Of a stretch of DNA of 64,000 nucleotides, positions 51,786-60,769 are shown piece after piece (positions within the stretch are counted from its first letter, which is position 1; each line of letters starts with the position of its first letter). The notes beneath the pieces are model-generated. The model made no database searches. It was not told the DNA's origin and saw only the letters and a list, made by a program, of their open reading frames with translations. The position numbers were made by a program, and so were the translations under genes. This DNA comes from UBA11872 sp965198285 (GTDB lineage: Bacteria > Chloroflexota > UBA11872): positions 434,001 through 498,000 of the forward strand of contig OZ240251.1 in the NCBI GenBank assembly GCA_965198285.1. The letters run 5' to 3'.

Positions 51786-53270
51786 ATGTGGCGCAACATC
51801 ACGCGACGACAGGTGATTCGAAACCTAGGCGTGGGTTCTATCGGGCTTGCCGTGTTGGCGGCGTGCGGCGAAGCGAAAGAGGAGGAACCGCCCGCAGCCG
51901 AAGCTGCCCCGGCCGCGCAGCCAGCGCCCGCCGCAGCTGCTACGACCGCGGCGCCCCAAGCTGGGAGAGTGTCCATCAGTTACGTCAGCGACCACATCTC
52001 TGGTCCGCGCGGCTCGGCCATGAAATGGGGTCTGGCCGAGTTTGCCAAGTTCCGGCCTAACATCCTGTTGAAATTCATACCGCAGCCGGCCGATTTCATC
52101 GACTCGTTCGCCATACAGATGGCCGCCGGCTCACAGGCGGACGTCGCCATGCTGGGCGACGGTTTGCTCGGTACGTTCGCGGCTGATGGGGGGTACGTGC
52201 AGATCAACGATGTGATCGGCAAGCACCCTGACTGGGACGTCAACAACTACTACTTCTGCCCGGACACGTACACGGCGAACTTCGATCACAACCAGGCGCA
52301 GGGGAAGCTGCCCCCGGCGGTGATCGAGGGTCCGCAGTTTGGCGCGCCGTTTCAGGGCGCTGTGGCCGGCATCGTGCTCAACCTCACGCTCGGCGAGCAG
52401 GCCGGTATCGAGTTTCCGAGCGAAGATTGGACGTACGCGGGCGAATTCCTGGAAAGCGCGAAGAAGGCGACGGACCCCGAGAAGGACCTCTGGGGAACCT
52501 GGGCGCGTCAGGACTTCGAATTCCAATGGAGCGAAATGGCCCTCGGCTATGGGGCAAATTCCGTGCGCAACGCCGAAGATACGGAGCTGTCGATCTTCGA
52601 CAACGGAGGCGACCAAGGCTTGCAGTTCGGAACAGATCTCATCCACAAGCAGAACGTGTCGTTCCCTGTCGGCGACAGCAAGCAGCTCGCGGGTGAGTTC
52701 GGCAACCCGTTCGCCGCGGGCACCGTTTGGTCCTGGCTCAGCGGCCGCGTCTACTCCACCGGATTTGCCATTCCTCGGATCAAGGACCGATTCAAGTGGT
52801 CGCTCGGCCCGCAGCCGAGCGGTCCCATCGGCAGGCCGGCGCACGAGTTCGAGGATCAGCCCAACCTCATCACCAATGGTTCGGCCAAGAAGGGCACCGT
52901 CGAGGAGGCAACGGACTTCATGGTGTTCATGAGCGGGCCGATGTACCAGACACGGGTCACGATTGACCGCGGGCACCTCTCGCCATACAAGGCCGTGCTG
53001 GAGACCGCCGACGCCCTGGCGGCCCCGCCGGAGGGCATGAAGTGGCTCAAGGTATACGCCGATCGTCCTGACAAGGTCCATCGAATGATGATGATTCCGT
53101 CCACGGACGAGTTCTATAAGTTCCGGAGCGACATCGACAAGGCGTACACGGGCGACAGCACCCCGGCGGAGGCCATAGAGGCGGCCAAGAACTCCGCTCG
53201 CGTGATCCTGGCTGGACAGCACGAGCAGCTGAACTTCATGCGCGAGTATTTCGGCCTGCCGCGCGTCTAG
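51786..53270 (+). CDS. ABC-type solute-binding lipoprotein, divergent paralogue
   Basis: The N-terminus MWRNITRRQVIRNLGVGSIG then A-V-L-A-A-C-G-E is a Tat signal plus lipobox, followed by an Ala/Pro-rich spacer in place of the V-x-K-E repeats. The folded part VSISYVSDHISGPRGSAMKW, FIPQPADFIDSFAIQMAAGS then Q-A-D-V-A-M-L-G-D-G, FGAPFQGAVAGIVLNLTLGE and RVTIDRGHLSPYKAVLETAD follows the same order as the genes at 46 and 48 kb. It should bind a related ligand. It ends before a hairpin that separates it from the convergent acetyltransferase gene. Confidence 0.88.
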   Translation: MWRNITRRQVIRNLGVGSIGLAVLAACGEAKEEEPPAAEAAPAAQPAPAAAATTAAPQAGRVSISYVSDHISGPRGSAMKWGLAEFAKFRPNILLKFIPQPADFIDSFAIQMAAGSQADVAMLGDGLLGTFAADGGYVQINDVIGKHPDWDVNNYYFCPDTYTANFDHNQAQGKLPPAVIEGPQFGAPFQGAVAGIVLNLTLGEQAGIEFPSEDWTYAGEFLESAKKATDPEKDLWGTWARQDFEFQWSEMALGYGANSVRNAEDTELSIFDNGGDQGLQFGTDLIHKQNVSFPVGDSKQLAGEFGNPFAAGTVWSWLSGRVYSTGFAIPRIKDRFKWSLGPQPSGPIGRPAHEFEDQPNLITNGSAKKGTVEEATDFMVFMSGPMYQTRVTIDRGHLSPYKAVLETADALAAPPEGMKWLKVYADRPDKVHRMMMIPSTDEFYKFRSDIDKAYTGDSTPAEAIEAAKNSARVILAGQHEQLNFMREYFGLPRV

Positions 53271-53316
53271 CCACGCCCTAGACGCGTTGGCCGCGGCGGG
53301 CGGCCAGTCGTGTGGC

Positions 53317-53355
53317 GCACCGAGGGCCGGCTTCTCAGGAGCTGGCCCTCGGTGC
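53317..53355. terminator. Hairpin between convergent genes, likely bidirectional terminator
   Basis: GCACCGAGGGCC (53317-53328) pairs perfectly with GGCCCTCGGTGC (53344-53355) over a 15-base loop. It lies 47 bp after the binding-protein stop and 15 bp before the acetyltransferase end. No long T-run follows on either strand, so it may act as an mRNA end or processing barrier. Confidence 0.6.
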
Positions 53356-53369
53356 CGCGTCGATTCTGT

Positions 53370-54368
53370 TCAGGTGGCCGGATACATGCGAGCCGGGTCC
53401 AGAACGCAGTGCTCGCCCTTGTCTGATTCGATGGTGTGGCCGTAGGCCAATGCCGTGACCGCGCCGCCTTGTCTCAGGAAGCCGTGAGCGTCTTGCCGCG
53501 AGAGATCACGGGCCGTCGTGCGCAGGTCGTGGGCGTCCAGCAGGCGGGCGACGGCGTTGCCCACGGTACCGAGTGTTACCAGGCCCGCGTCTTCCATACG
53601 CTGGCCCAGCCGGTTGTAGTCGCTGCCGGGGTGTCCAGGCAGCGGCGGGGTTCCAATGCTGACCAGTGGGGTGCAGGAGCCGTCGGGATGACGCATCAGT
53701 CCTTCCGAGATCCGAGCCTTTCGGTACGGGAGTCCCAGCCAGACCTCACACAGGTGCATCGCCGTGAGGTTTTGGTAGGGCACGCCGAGCAGCAGGTAGC
53801 GTCCGTTGCGATCGAACACCTGCCGCATGGGACTGTCGGCGTCCCAGGCCGAGGCGCCCCCGGAGGTCGCAATGGCCTCCGCCAGCGGACCGATGGCGGC
53901 CACGCTGTGCGCAAGGTGGATGCTGCGGCGCGCCTCGGGGCGCCGCCGCGCCGCCTCCGAGATCGCGCCCATGCCCGAAGGCGTGTGCGCCGGATCGAAA
54001 ACGAACGTGGGGTCCTGGCTGAATGGGTAGGTGAACGTCGGTACCACCAGGGTGCCGCCGGGCCCTAAGGCCTGGAGCAAGGCATCCACAACCGTCTCCG
54101 GCCCGGCCTCCACGAGTCCGAGACTCCGCAGGGAGCTGTGCACCATCAGCAAGTCTCCGCGGTGCACGCCAAGCCCCACGAGATCGCGCACAAGGTCGGC
54201 ACGCTGCAGCGGCGCGAGGTCGGGTTCGCAGGCTTTGCCCGCTGCGTCGTCCGGCGTCCTTGGCACTGACCGCTCCGTCTGAGTACGAACCGACCCCGCT
54301 GGCGCGCCCACCCGCGAGACCGGTCGCGCGCGGACAGCCGAATCGGCATTTGGCATCAATTCTCTCAT
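53370..54368 (-). CDS. AAC(3)-family N-acetyltransferase-like protein
   Basis: After an atypical 50-residue N-terminus the family block starts: LMVHSSLRSLGLVEAGPETV then V-D-A-L-L-Q-A-L-G-P-G-G-T-L-V-V-P-T-F-T, HLAHSVAAIGPLAEAI and YLLLGVPYQNLTAMHLCEVW. This is the aminoglycoside N3-acetyltransferase fold (antibiotic_NAT), which uses acetyl-CoA to acetylate an amino group. Chromosomal relatives often act on other amines or sugars, so antibiotic resistance should not be assumed; acetylation of an amino sugar fits the locus. The true start may lie downstream of ATG 54368. Confidence 0.85.
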   Translation of the reverse strand: MRELMPNADSAVRARPVSRVGAPAGSVRTQTERSVPRTPDDAAGKACEPDLAPLQRADLVRDLVGLGVHRGDLLMVHSSLRSLGLVEAGPETVVDALLQALGPGGTLVVPTFTYPFSQDPTFVFDPAHTPSGMGAISEAARRRPEARRSIHLAHSVAAIGPLAEAIATSGGASAWDADSPMRQVFDRNGRYLLLGVPYQNLTAMHLCEVWLGLPYRKARISEGLMRHPDGSCTPLVSIGTPPLPGHPGSDYNRLGQRMEDAGLVTLGTVGNAVARLLDAHDLRTTARDLSRQDAHGFLRQGGAVTALAYGHTIESDKGEHCVLDPARMYPAT

Positions 54369-54596
54369 CGCGTCTGATTCGCGAGCAGCGACTTCGGCGT
54401 GGTCAGCGCCGCGATGGCGGTGGAAGAACTGAAGGCGTTGTTAGGGTGACGATTGCCGAGGCGCTCTGTGCGCTTGCCCGAGTAGCCCACCGATGGGGCG
54501 GAATACGTCCTCTGAAGACCGGCGCGCCGCGGCGCCAGACTGTGGCTGGCAACTGCCGACCCGGCCGAGGCGCCCGAAATATGAGGAGTGGTGCCG

Positions 54597-55994
54597 ATGA
54601 AGAAGCTGCTGTTCTTTGACTATCGCGAGCTGGAGCATCTGGACGGGTTTACGCGCGAGGTCGAGCCGCCGATCAAGCACCCGGATGCGCCGTTGCTGAC
54701 GCCGGACGAACCGTGGGAGCACGGGAACCTGCAGCTGTACGGCAGCGTGATCCAGGCGGCGGATGGTCGGTTTCGCGCCTGGTACCAGGTGGTCGAAGCG
54801 CCCTGGATCACTCGACTTGCCTACGCCGAGAGTGACGACGGGCTGCGCTGGCACAAGCCTGAGCTGGACGTGTTCAGGGACGGTGAGCGCCCGACCAATG
54901 TCGTATTCAACGCGCAGCCGGCAGGGCCTGCCGTGATCGAAGACCGGCAGGACCCCCGGCTGGCCCAACGGTACAAGCTGATGACAGCCGCCGCGCCGTC
55001 CGCGTGCGTGGCCGCGTTCCACAGCGCGGACGGTATCCATTGGGAATCCGTGCGGACATCCGGTGATCGGATCCAGCCGGTGATCGCAACTGATCCGGAC
55101 GCGCCGATCGGCTTCCTGAGGGCGCCGGATGGGCGGTTCGTGGCCTATCACCGCATGGACGGGTATGGGCGACGCGTCTTTCGGAGTGAGTCGTGGGACT
55201 TTGCGTACTGGTCGGGTGAGCCACGAATGGTGCTGGAGCCGGACGCCGGCGATCCGCCGCAAACGCAGTTCTACGGATTGGGCGCCTGCGCCTACGGGCC
55301 GTACGAGCTCGGCACGCTCTGGATCTACGCCACCGATCCCGCTGACCGGGGATCGAGCAAGATGCGGGGCTTGCAGACGCCTGAGTTGGCCTATGCGCGG
55401 GCTGGCACGGCTTGGCACCGAGCCGAGCCGGGCACGGCGTTCATTGCAAACGGCGCTGCTGGCGAGTGGGATTGCGGCAATCTGCAGCCGGCGTCGCAGC
55501 CGGTCTTCCTGGACGACGAAATTCGCTACTACTACGCCGGCACGAACGCGCGGCACGCCGTGCACTGGGAGCTGGCGCCGCAGGAGGCCGGCCTCGGCAT
55601 GGCACGGCTGAAGCCGGATCGGTTCGTTGCGTTGCGGGCGGGCGAGGCGCCAGCCGAACTGGGGTCGATAGCGTTCAGGCCGCCATCGATGGATTTGTTT
55701 GTGAACGCGCGCACGGCGCCCGATGGCGAAGTCCGGGTGGAGTTGCAGGACGCCGAATCCCGGCCGCTGCCGGGGTTTACGGCAGCGGACTGCCGGCCGA
55801 TCAGGGGCGACGCGACGGCGCACCGGGTGGAGTGGCGCGGCGCCGGCCAGGGTCAAGCCCCGGTGGGCCGGCCGACGCGAGTCCGGCTGACGGCGCGGCA
55901 GGCATCCGTGTACTCGGTGTTCGTGACCGAGCCCGGCGAGTCGCCCGTCTACCACCAGTTCCAAGCGCTGCGGCCCGATCACCAGTCCTGGTAG
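54597..55994 (+). CDS. Beta-propeller hydrolase-like protein, paralogue 3
   Basis: ATG 54597 (MKKLLFFDYRELEHLDGFTR) aligns with paralogues 1 and 2; GTG 54588 is an upstream alternative. The order of segments is the same: GSVIQAADGRFRAWYQVVEA, RLAYAESDDGLRWHKPELDV, GFLRAPDGRFVAYHRMDGYG, AYGPYELGTLWIYATDPADR, IRYYYAGTNARHAVHWELAP, then MDLFVNARTAPDGEVRVELQ. It has no insertion and is 465 residues long. It lies 18 kb away from the other two, but its upstream 90 bp resemble those of paralogue 2 (for example TGGCAACTGCCGA and GCCGAGGCG). The sulfatase-like gene follows 147 bp downstream. Confidence 0.75.
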   Translation: MKKLLFFDYRELEHLDGFTREVEPPIKHPDAPLLTPDEPWEHGNLQLYGSVIQAADGRFRAWYQVVEAPWITRLAYAESDDGLRWHKPELDVFRDGERPTNVVFNAQPAGPAVIEDRQDPRLAQRYKLMTAAAPSACVAAFHSADGIHWESVRTSGDRIQPVIATDPDAPIGFLRAPDGRFVAYHRMDGYGRRVFRSESWDFAYWSGEPRMVLEPDAGDPPQTQFYGLGACAYGPYELGTLWIYATDPADRGSSKMRGLQTPELAYARAGTAWHRAEPGTAFIANGAAGEWDCGNLQPASQPVFLDDEIRYYYAGTNARHAVHWELAPQEAGLGMARLKPDRFVALRAGEAPAELGSIAFRPPSMDLFVNARTAPDGEVRVELQDAESRPLPGFTAADCRPIRGDATAHRVEWRGAGQGQAPVGRPTRVRLTARQASVYSVFVTEPGESPVYHQFQALRPDHQSW

Positions 55995-56141
55995 CCGGGG
56001 CCGCAAACCCGGGTGCGGGCGCGACCGGGGCGAATGTCGGACCCGGCGCGCCTGGCCGGCGGAATGCCCCTATGCTGGCCTCGCGTGGTCGGTTCCGTCC
56101 GACCTGCCCGGCCAACGTGACCTGGAAGGCGACTGCCCGCC

Positions 56142-57656
56142 ATGGAAAAGCTGAACATCGTCGTCATCTGCGTCGACACGTTTCGCGCCGATATCGTGGG
56201 TCCGGGCAAGAAGCTCAGCAGCGTCGCGACCCCGGCGCTGGATGCGCTGGCGGCCGAGTCGGTGCGCTTCAACCGCTGCTTTACCGAACCCGGTCCGACG
56301 CTGCAGGTCCGCAACGGCTGCTTTACGGGGATGCGCGGGTTTCCGTATCAGCATGGGTACTACGGCTGGCACAAGATTCCGGATGAGCTCCCGACCATCG
56401 CCGAGATCCTGCTCGAGCAGGGCTACGCCACCGGGCTGATCGCCGACACCCCGCACCTCTTCAAGCCCAATATGAACTACTCCCGCGGATTCATGTCGTG
56501 GGAACACATTCGCGGCGCCGGGGGCGACGGTTGGCGCAGCGGATCGTGGGATCAGATTCGCGAGCTCTTCAGGGACTACTTTGGGGCGTACGAGCCGGCC
56601 GTGCCCGAGGCGTCGGATTCGTCGCTGCACGGTGAGAGCGGCTTCCTGCAGCACCTGCACAACGCGCGTGACCGTCGTGACGAGACGGACTGGCCGGGTG
56701 CGCAGGTCTTTGCATCGGCGCGACGCTGGGTGCGCGACAACGCGCGCAACGCGCCGTTCTTTCTGTGGATCGACTGCTTCGAGCCGCATGAGGTGTTCGA
56801 CCCGCCGATCGACTATGTGCGGCGCTACAACGACTCGTGGCAGGGCCCCATCTACCAGCAGCCGCGCCACATCCTGCACCCGTCGTTTTCGTCGAACATG
56901 CAGGGGGCGGACCTGGCCGTCAGGTCAGCGGAATTCATCGACTACTACACGGCCTGCTACAAGGGCGAGATCACGTTCACGGACCGGCACGTCGGGTTCC
57001 TGTTGGACGAGCTGCAGACGCTCGGGCTGATGGACGACACGGTGGTCATCTTCTTCACGGACCACGGCACCGAACTGGCGGATCACACGGGGTGGGGCAA
57101 GCGCGAGACGGAGCTGCACCCGTTCAACACCCAGCAGAATCTGACGATCCGGCATCCGGACTCTGGCTTTCAGGACCGCGACGTCGATGCCTGGGTCCAG
57201 AACTACGACCTGGGCCCGACGATTCTCGATCTGGCCGGGATTGCGTCGGCGGCCGAGCCGATGGACGGTCAGAGCGCCTGGTCGCTAGTGACCGGCGAAC
57301 AGGCGGCGATCCGGCCCTACAGCACCACCGCATGGGCCGGCCGGGTGTCGATTCGTGACGAGCGCTGGGTCTATGCGACCGGCTGGGACTTTGAGGATCC
57401 CACGCCTGAGCTGTACGACGTCTCGGCCGACCCGGACGAGCTCCATAACGTGCACGCCGATCGCCCCGACGTCGTGGGCGAGATTCGCGACCGGGTCGAG
57501 GCGTTGCTGGGCACGCCGATCCCGCAGCCCTATTCGCAGGATCGCTTCGACGCCACGGACGGCTACCACCATCGCCCGCTGTACTCCTCGTCGTACGCGC
57601 CGGTCTTCTATAGCGCCCGTCGAAGGCTGGATAATCCGCGCGCGCTTCCGGGCTAG
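56142..57656 (+). CDS. Sulfatase-like (alkaline phosphatase superfamily) hydrolase lacking the formylglycine Cys
   Basis: The protein begins MEKLNIVVICVDTFRADIVG, with metal-binding Asp residues, and has IFFTDHGTELADHTGWGKRE (second metal pair) and ELYDVSADPDELHNVHADRP as in sulfatases. Where sulfatases have C-x-P-S-R the sequence reads EPGPTLQVRNGCFTGMRG: Thr53 stands at the Cys position and Arg57 is kept. Thr is the nucleophile in nucleotide pyrophosphatase/phosphodiesterase relatives of the same superfamily, so this may be a phosphodiesterase or phosphonate-type hydrolase, not a sulfatase. No signal peptide. Confidence 0.82.
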   Translation: MEKLNIVVICVDTFRADIVGPGKKLSSVATPALDALAAESVRFNRCFTEPGPTLQVRNGCFTGMRGFPYQHGYYGWHKIPDELPTIAEILLEQGYATGLIADTPHLFKPNMNYSRGFMSWEHIRGAGGDGWRSGSWDQIRELFRDYFGAYEPAVPEASDSSLHGESGFLQHLHNARDRRDETDWPGAQVFASARRWVRDNARNAPFFLWIDCFEPHEVFDPPIDYVRRYNDSWQGPIYQQPRHILHPSFSSNMQGADLAVRSAEFIDYYTACYKGEITFTDRHVGFLLDELQTLGLMDDTVVIFFTDHGTELADHTGWGKRETELHPFNTQQNLTIRHPDSGFQDRDVDAWVQNYDLGPTILDLAGIASAAEPMDGQSAWSLVTGEQAAIRPYSTTAWAGRVSIRDERWVYATGWDFEDPTPELYDVSADPDELHNVHADRPDVVGEIRDRVEALLGTPIPQPYSQDRFDATDGYHHRPLYSSSYAPVFYSARRRLDNPRALPG

Positions 57657-57806
57657 CGGCTCCGAATACATCGTCCTTAATCGCAGACGCCCGACAACGC
57701 GAGCCGGGCGCACGGATTCGTGATTGGCGAAGGAACCCATGGAGCTCGACGCGCTGGCAGGCATGTCGCTGGCGCGGGATGCCGAGAAGCCTGCGGCGGT
57801 CGGTGG

Positions 57807-59030
57807 CTAGGCGGCCTCGTTCCAACTGGCGATGAAGTCGTCGACCTCAAAGTCCGACGGCATGTCCTCGAACCTGTAGCGCGTGGGGCCGCTCTGAAAC
57901 CCGGGCACGAACTGCTCGGTCTTGGTTTGGAGTTTGGCGTCCAGCCGGGCGAAGCGGCGGATGAGCAACTCGGCCTCGGCGGCCGTGAAGCGCCGGGCCA
58001 GCGCGTCGAGATTGCCGATACTGAACGTTTGCTCGCCGACAGCTGACGCGCGCTCACGTGCCGGCAAGCCGGCTACTTCCGGACGCTTGAGTGTGCCGAT
58101 CCTGGCCGCCAGCTTCGACAGGAGGACCACGCACACCATGCGCGCCGTCTCACCAGGGTGCAGCAGGGCCAGGACCTCGCGGAATCCGTCCGCATCCTGG
58201 TCGAGCATCGCGCGAAACAACGCCTCGATCTGATCGTCCTCGCGCGCGGACAAGTCGGTGAATCGCTCGAAGGTCGCCTGCGCGTCGGCCGACAGATGTT
58301 TGACGAAGCTCGGCTCCCAAGAGAAACCCTGTGTGTAGGGATACAGCCGGCCGCCGAACGAGCGATACCCGAGATGGATGACGCGCCGCAGCTTGGTGCT
58401 GTAGTTGCTGGGCCAGTGCAGGATCGTGTTGATGTACATCACGCCGTCGCCGGCCTTGAGCTTGACCTGCATGCCGCTCGACAGCGGCACGCGGCGGTTT
58501 TTCAGAAGCTCGCGGTTTTCCCGCGCCGTGTTCAGGCGGCGATGACTGCCGGGGACGACCCACAGCACGTCATCGTCGTACAGCGGGATGTTCCACTGCA
58601 CGTAGCCCGGCCCGTTGGCCAGCATGTCCGCCTGGATGCCGGCCAGCGGGGCCCGGCTCGTTGGCTGGGTATCGCGATGCCACAAATCCGGCCCATAGTC
58701 GGTCTCCGGGTTGCACATCAGAAACATATTCTTCAGCCCCACGTCGGGCGTACCCAGCGCCTGGCGGCTGACGCCGAGGGTGTTCGCGTGCAGGCAGAAC
58801 TCCACCGTGTTGGCCGTCGCGGCGTCCACGACGGTCTGGAACGCCAGGCGCGGCTGCTTGACTTTGTAGGCGAAGCTGCTGGGGTCGTCGGGGTCGCGCG
58901 CCCAGATCGCCTGCTGCCGGTCGACCAGCAGCTCGAAGCTGGCGCGCAGCTCATCCAAGCGGGCGGGCGGGATGACGTTCCGCAGGATCACGTAGCCGTC
59001 GTCGAGGAACTGCTTGGGATCGATCAGCAT
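57807..59030 (-). CDS. Phytanoyl-CoA dioxygenase (PhyH) family protein 2
   Basis: The 407-residue chain begins MLIDPKQFLDDGYVILRNVI then P-P-A-R-L-D-E-L-R. Iron ligands are in PDLWHRDTQPTSRAPL (H-x-D) and the later INTILHWPSNYSTKLRRVIH; DVLWVVPGSHRRLNTARENR lies between. Residues past about 265 form a C-terminal extension (FSWEPSFVKHLSADAQATFE and on) absent from ordinary PhyH proteins and shared with the next gene. The tandem paralogue at 59229 has exactly the same length. It is likely a 2-oxoglutarate hydroxylase of a sugar or lipid-derived compound. Confidence 0.9.
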   Translation of the reverse strand: MLIDPKQFLDDGYVILRNVIPPARLDELRASFELLVDRQQAIWARDPDDPSSFAYKVKQPRLAFQTVVDAATANTVEFCLHANTLGVSRQALGTPDVGLKNMFLMCNPETDYGPDLWHRDTQPTSRAPLAGIQADMLANGPGYVQWNIPLYDDDVLWVVPGSHRRLNTARENRELLKNRRVPLSSGMQVKLKAGDGVMYINTILHWPSNYSTKLRRVIHLGYRSFGGRLYPYTQGFSWEPSFVKHLSADAQATFERFTDLSAREDDQIEALFRAMLDQDADGFREVLALLHPGETARMVCVVLLSKLAARIGTLKRPEVAGLPARERASAVGEQTFSIGNLDALARRFTAAEAELLIRRFARLDAKLQTKTEQFVPGFQSGPTRYRFEDMPSDFEVDDFIASWNEAA

Positions 59031-59228
59031 TGGCTGTCTCGACCGGTGCGGCCGCGTCAGTCTAGCGCGGGTCCGCGGGACTCAAGACAGTCTGGCGCCG
59101 TGGCGCGCAGAGTCAGCCTGGGTAGCGCTGAGCGAATTTACCCTGAATCTCCGTAACACCCGATACGACGGCGCGCTGGCAGCCATGTCGCTGGCGCCGG
59201 ACGCCGGAAAGCGCGCGGCGGTCCGCGG

Positions 59229-60452
59229 CTAGGCGGCCTCGTTCCAACTGGCGATGAAGTCGTCCACCTCGAAGTCGGGCGGCATGTGTTCGAAGCGGTG
59301 GCGGGTGGGACCGCTTTGAAACCCGGGGACGAACTGCTCGGTCTCCGTATGGAGCCTGGCGTCCAGCGGGGCGAAGCGCTGTACGAGTCGATCGGCCTCG
59401 GCGGCCGTGAAGCGGTCGGCCAGGGCGTCGATATTGCTGATGCTGAACGACAGCTCGCCCACGGCCGCGGCACGCTCAGGTTCCGCCAGGCCGGCGACCT
59501 CAGGACGCTTGAGCGTGCCGAGGTTGGCCGCCAGCTTCGACAGCAAGACGACACAAACCATGCGCCCCGTCTCGCCGGGATGCAGCAGGGCCAGACATTC
59601 GCGAAATCCGTTCGCATCCTTGTCGAGGATCGCGCGGAAGAAGGACTCAATCCGATCATCCTCGCGTTCAGCCAACTCGGTGAACCGCTCGAACGTGGCC
59701 TGCGCCTCGGCCGACAGGTGCCTGACAAAGCTGGGCTCCCACGAGAAGCGCACCCCGTAGGGATACAACCGGCCGCCGAACGAGCGGTAGGCGAGGTGGA
59801 TGATGCGCCGCAGCCTGGTGCTGTAGTTGCTGGGCCAGTGCAGGATGGAATTGATATACATCACGCCGTCGCCGGCCTCGAGCTTGACCTGCATCCCGTT
59901 CGATAGCGGCGCGCGCCGGTTTTCCAGCAGCTCGCGGTTTTCCTGCGCCGTGTTCAGGCGGCGATGACTGCCGGGAACGATCCACAGCACGTCGTCGTCG
60001 TACAGCGCGACATTCCACTGCACCAGGCCCGGCCCGTTGGCCAGCATGTCCGCCTGTAAGCCGGCCAGCGGGGCTTGGCTGGTTGGCTGACTATCGCGAT
60101 GCCATAAATCCGGCCCGTAGTGGGTCGCCGGGTTGCACATGAGAAACATCTGTTTCAGCCCCACGTCGGGCGTGCGCAGCGCCTGGCGGCTGACGCCGAG
60201 GGTGTTCTCGTGCAGACAGAACTCCACCGTGTTGGCCGTGGATGGGTCCACAACGGTCTGGAACGACAGGCGCGGCTGCTTGACTTTGTAGGCCATGCCG
60301 CTCGGGTCGTCGGGGTCGCGCGCCCAGATCGCCTGCTGCCGGTCGACCAGCACCTCATAGCTGGCCCGCAGTTCATCCAGCCGGTCGGGTGGGATGACGT
60401 TCTTCAGGATTACGTAGCCGTCGTCCAGGAATCGCTGAGGATCAATCTGCAT
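59229..60452 (-). CDS. Phytanoyl-CoA dioxygenase (PhyH) family protein 3
   Basis: ATG 60452 (MQIDPQRFLDDGYVILKNVI) is taken as start because it gives the same 407 residues as the downstream copy; a longer open frame to 60767 has no support. Iron ligands: PDLWHRDSQPTSQAPL and the INSILHWPSNYSTRLRRIIH segment. The two genes are tandem duplicates, and the 50 bp after each stop are also similar (57754-57806 and 59176-59228). The C-terminal end VDDFIASWNEAA is shared by both. Confidence 0.9.
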   Translation of the reverse strand: MQIDPQRFLDDGYVILKNVIPPDRLDELRASYEVLVDRQQAIWARDPDDPSGMAYKVKQPRLSFQTVVDPSTANTVEFCLHENTLGVSRQALRTPDVGLKQMFLMCNPATHYGPDLWHRDSQPTSQAPLAGLQADMLANGPGLVQWNVALYDDDVLWIVPGSHRRLNTAQENRELLENRRAPLSNGMQVKLEAGDGVMYINSILHWPSNYSTRLRRIIHLAYRSFGGRLYPYGVRFSWEPSFVRHLSAEAQATFERFTELAEREDDRIESFFRAILDKDANGFRECLALLHPGETGRMVCVVLLSKLAANLGTLKRPEVAGLAEPERAAAVGELSFSISNIDALADRFTAAEADRLVQRFAPLDARLHTETEQFVPGFQSGPTRHRFEHMPPDFEVDDFIASWNEAA

Positions 60453-60690
60453 CGGCGGCCTCAACTGGCGCGGCTGCGCCAGTCTAGCCCGGATATACCG
60501 GCCCCGAATAGTTTGGTGTCGCGGCGACACGCGCAGGGCCCGCGAATGACACCCCGAACTGCTCGATTCAAGCCGCGGACGAGCACATACGTAGCGGCCA
60601 GCGGCCGCTACAGGCTGGCCGCCTGCCGGCTTGGCCGGAATCGTGAGCGCCAGCCGGGCTAGGATGTGGCTACGCGAGGCGCCCGCTGGT

Positions 60691-60769
60691 GCAAGGCGTC
60701 GATCTTCGTGGTCGAGGGGCGGATTGCCTTGAGCGTTGCAGCAAGCGAACGCTCGTTGGAGGACCACAC
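60691..60769 (+). promoter_or_regulatory. 79-nt conserved leader of Gfo/Idh gene 2
   Basis: This leader has the same length and mostly the same bases as the one before Gfo/Idh gene 1 (38054-38132). In this copy the 24-nt block 60731-60754 is a clear inverted repeat, GAGCGTT and AACGCTC separated by ten bases, which is only partly kept in the other copy. Confidence 0.6.

Noticed and set aside
53370..54368. Antibiotic resistance gene (aminoglycoside acetyltransferase)
   Set aside because: The family match is real, but chromosomal AAC(3)-like proteins often have other substrates and no mobile element or resistance neighbour is present, so resistance is not claimed.
54441..56006. Long open frame (521 codons) on the minus strand, with similar frames opposite 34.4-35.8 kb and 36.4-37.1 kb
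   Set aside because: These lie opposite the three propeller paralogues and repeat because the genes are paralogous; they are artefacts of high GC at third positions.
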